A stretch of DNA of 7,707 bases from JBLHKE01 sp047619485 (GTDB taxonomy: Bacteria; Verrucomicrobiota; Verrucomicrobiia; Verrucomicrobiales; DEV007): the NCBI GenBank assembly GCA_047619485.1, contig JBLHKE010000363.1:1-7707 (forward strand). The letters run 5' to 3'. The first letter of the stretch is position 1. Each line of letters begins with the position of its first letter. The translations under genes and the position numbers were made by a program. Shown here one piece after another: positions 6,125-7,707 of this stretch. The notes beneath the pieces were generated by a model. That model worked only from the letters and a program-made list of their open reading frames with translations. It made no database searches and had not been told where the DNA came from.

Positions 6125-7707
6125 ATGAAATTTTCTGCGCCCCTTACCACCGTTGCCTTCTCCGTGCTAGTTGCCGCCGCCGTCACCAGCGCCGCAGAAC
6201 CGGACACACAGATACGTTTTGAAGATGTCACCACGGCGGCAGGCCTGCGCGAGCCGCTAGCGAACTTGTTGGGTCACGGCGCAGCGTGGGGTGATGTCGA
6301 TGCGGATGGCGATGTGGATCTGTTTGTTGGCAGCTTCGCTGATCGGCCGACTGCCGACTATGCGCCGCGCACGCAACCACCGGCCAACGTCCTGCTGCTC
6401 AACCGCGGCGACGGCAGCTTCGCTCCGGTCGCGGACTCGCAGGCGGCAAGCTATGCGCGCACCAGCGGGGCGGTATTCGCCGACCTCGACAACGACGGCT
6501 GGCCGGAATTGTTCGTCAGCAACAACGCGAAGGGCAAGGCGCGCAAGGATCGCGGCGAGATCCAGACACGCGCGACCACCCAGCGCTCACAGCTCTTCAA
6601 AAACAAGTCGGGGGTGCTAGTGGAAGTATCGGCGGCAAGCGGCGCTTGCCCCGATCGCTTGTTGACGGCGCGTAACATCGGCGTGTTCGACTACGATCTC
6701 GATGGCCTACTCGACCTGTTCGTCGTCGAGGATCGCTTTACCCCGTCGCCGCGCAGCACGCTGTACCGCAATCGCGGCGGGCTGCGCTTCGAGGACTCGA
6801 CGGCTGCCGCCGGCTTGCCCGAGGATGTATTCGGCCTCGGTCTGGCCGTGGCCGATGTGAACGGTGATCACCGGCCAGATTTTTTCGTCGGCCACAGCAA
6901 TCGATTCTTTCTCAGTGATAGCGACGGTACCTACAGCGAACCCGCTTCGTTGCGCCAGACCTTCGCGTGGAAACCGCTGCACAATGAGGACTGGCCGTGT
7001 GGTACGGCCTTCGGTGATTTGAATCGTGATGGTGAACTCGACCTCGTGCTCGCGATCCACGGTGAGCCAGCGCGCAACCGTATCTACCTGAACCGCGGCA
7101 TGGGGAAGGATGGTGCGCCACGCTTCGAAGATGTCACCGCGGCGGCGGGCCTGCCGGAGGAGTGGCCGAAGAAATGCCCGCACGTCGAGATCCAAGATTT
7201 TGACAACGACGGTTGGCCGGACTTGTATTTCTCCGCTGGATGGCTAGACGCTGCTGGCGCGATCACGCCCTTGGTCTACCGCAATCTCGGTGGGGAGGAG
7301 GGAGGAGTGCCGCGCTTTGCCGCACCCGAGTCCCCGGAAAAAGCTGAGGTGGTCTATTTCCCAGCCGGCCCGAGTGCCGACTACGACAATGACGGGCGCG
7401 TGGACCTGTTTTTGGTCAACTGGTTCGCCGGAAACCATTCTCGCCTATTGCGCAACACGAGCAAATCGGGAGGCTGGCTTCGCGTTCAAATTCGCAGTGC
7501 CGGGAAGGAGAATCGCGAAGGGATTGGCAGCAAGGTGACGCTGCGTGCGGGTGGTGCGTTGATCGGACACAGCGAGATCACCACCGGGTATGGCTACGCC
7601 AGCGGGCAAATTCCAAGCGCGCATTTCGGGCTCGGCGGGTTGACGTCGGTGGATGTGGAAGTTCGCACGCCGGGCGGGAACATTGTTAGGCGCAAGGACG
7701 TCCGTAA
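6125..7707 (+). CDS. Secreted seven-repeat FG-GAP/VCBS protein with ASPIC/UnbV domain (3' end outside window)
   Basis: Open from ATG 6125 through the right edge, 527 codons plus two bases. An in-frame TGA five codons upstream fixes the start region. The signal peptide is MKFSAPLTTVAFSVLVAAAV, with likely cleavage after TSAA. Seven aspartate-rich calcium loops follow at 57-69, 120-132, 189-201, 244-256, 298-310, 358-370 and 419-431 (e.g. DFDNDGWPDLYFS, DYDNDGRVDLFLV), the number expected for a closed seven-bladed propeller. The fourth (DVNGDHRPD) has His in place of the usual Gly. A FEDxTxAAGL phrase recurs at 32, 222 and 334, as in CRTAC1-like proteins. Residues about 449-527 match the ASPIC/UnbV pattern: NREGIGSKV, GYGYASGQIPSAHFGLG, VDVEV, TPGG. 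The domain is nearly complete, so the stop probably lies close beyond the window. There is no lipobox, so the protein is likely soluble in the periplasm or outside. Function is unknown; the calcium-bound propeller suggests binding. It is co-directional with the cytochrome gene, 705 bases downstream. Confidence 0.92.
   Translation, partial: MKFSAPLTTVAFSVLVAAAVTSAAEPDTQIRFEDVTTAAGLREPLANLLGHGAAWGDVDADGDVDLFVGSFADRPTADYAPRTQPPANVLLLNRGDGSFAPVADSQAASYARTSGAVFADLDNDGWPELFVSNNAKGKARKDRGEIQTRATTQRSQLFKNKSGVLVEVSAASGACPDRLLTARNIGVFDYDLDGLLDLFVVEDRFTPSPRSTLYRNRGGLRFEDSTAAAGLPEDVFGLGLAVADVNGDHRPDFFVGHSNRFFLSDSDGTYSEPASLRQTFAWKPLHNEDWPCGTAFGDLNRDGELDLVLAIHGEPARNRIYLNRGMGKDGAPRFEDVTAAAGLPEEWPKKCPHVEIQDFDNDGWPDLYFSAGWLDAAGAITPLVYRNLGGEEGGVPRFAAPESPEKAEVVYFPAGPSADYDNDGRVDLFLVNWFAGNHSRLLRNTSKSGGWLRVQIRSAGKENREGIGSKVTLRAGGALIGHSEITTGYGYASGQIPSAHFGLGGLTSVDVEVRTPGGNIVRRKDVR

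Noticed and set aside
6707..7195. 162-codon minus-strand open frame
   Set aside because: It is antisense within the seven-loop FG-GAP gene, whose plus-strand frame is continuous with strong motifs.

Overview
The window looks like a chromosomal stretch from a GC-rich, Gram-negative-type bacterium, most likely in the Planctomycetota/Verrucomicrobiota group. This is inferred from protein families rather than from a marker gene. Every recognisable protein is exported. All are built from beta-propeller repeats that are very abundant in those phyla, and the central one ends in a C-terminal module closing on RFYRIVR that I associate with Verrucomicrobiota. Two of the three genes are cut by the window edges.

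Layout: (1) Positions 1-1714, minus strand: the first 571 codons of a lipoprotein with a roughly 250-residue N-terminal region of unknown function, followed by FG-GAP/VCBS calcium-loop repeats of the CRTAC1 type. Its C-terminus lies beyond position 1. (2) Positions 1715-2257: a 543-base divergent intergenic region carrying a 25-base sequence present twice in inverted orientation (22 of 25 identical), plus a 7-bp stem around one copy. (3) Positions 2258-5419, plus strand: a complete 1053-residue secreted protein with a YVTN-type propeller, a two-haem c-type cytochrome region (two CxxCH motifs 171 residues apart), a calcium-binding thrombospondin-3-like stretch and a C-terminal beta module. (4) Positions 5420-6124: 705 bases with no intact gene, holding a decayed transposase/integrase fragment with in-frame stops and a probable frameshift. 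(5) Positions 6125-7707, plus strand: the first 527 codons of a second FG-GAP protein, with seven calcium loops followed by an ASPIC/UnbV domain, cut at the right edge.

Together the locus reads as a cluster of exported propeller proteins: an anchored FG-GAP lipoprotein, a soluble di-haem cytochrome with its own propeller, and a seven-bladed FG-GAP/UnbV protein. A shared role in periplasmic or cell-surface redox chemistry is an inference from proximity. The transposase relic shows that the space between the cytochrome gene and the downstream FG-GAP gene has been disturbed, so the two may once have been closer together. No tRNA, rRNA, CRISPR array, riboswitch or convincing intrinsic terminator was seen.
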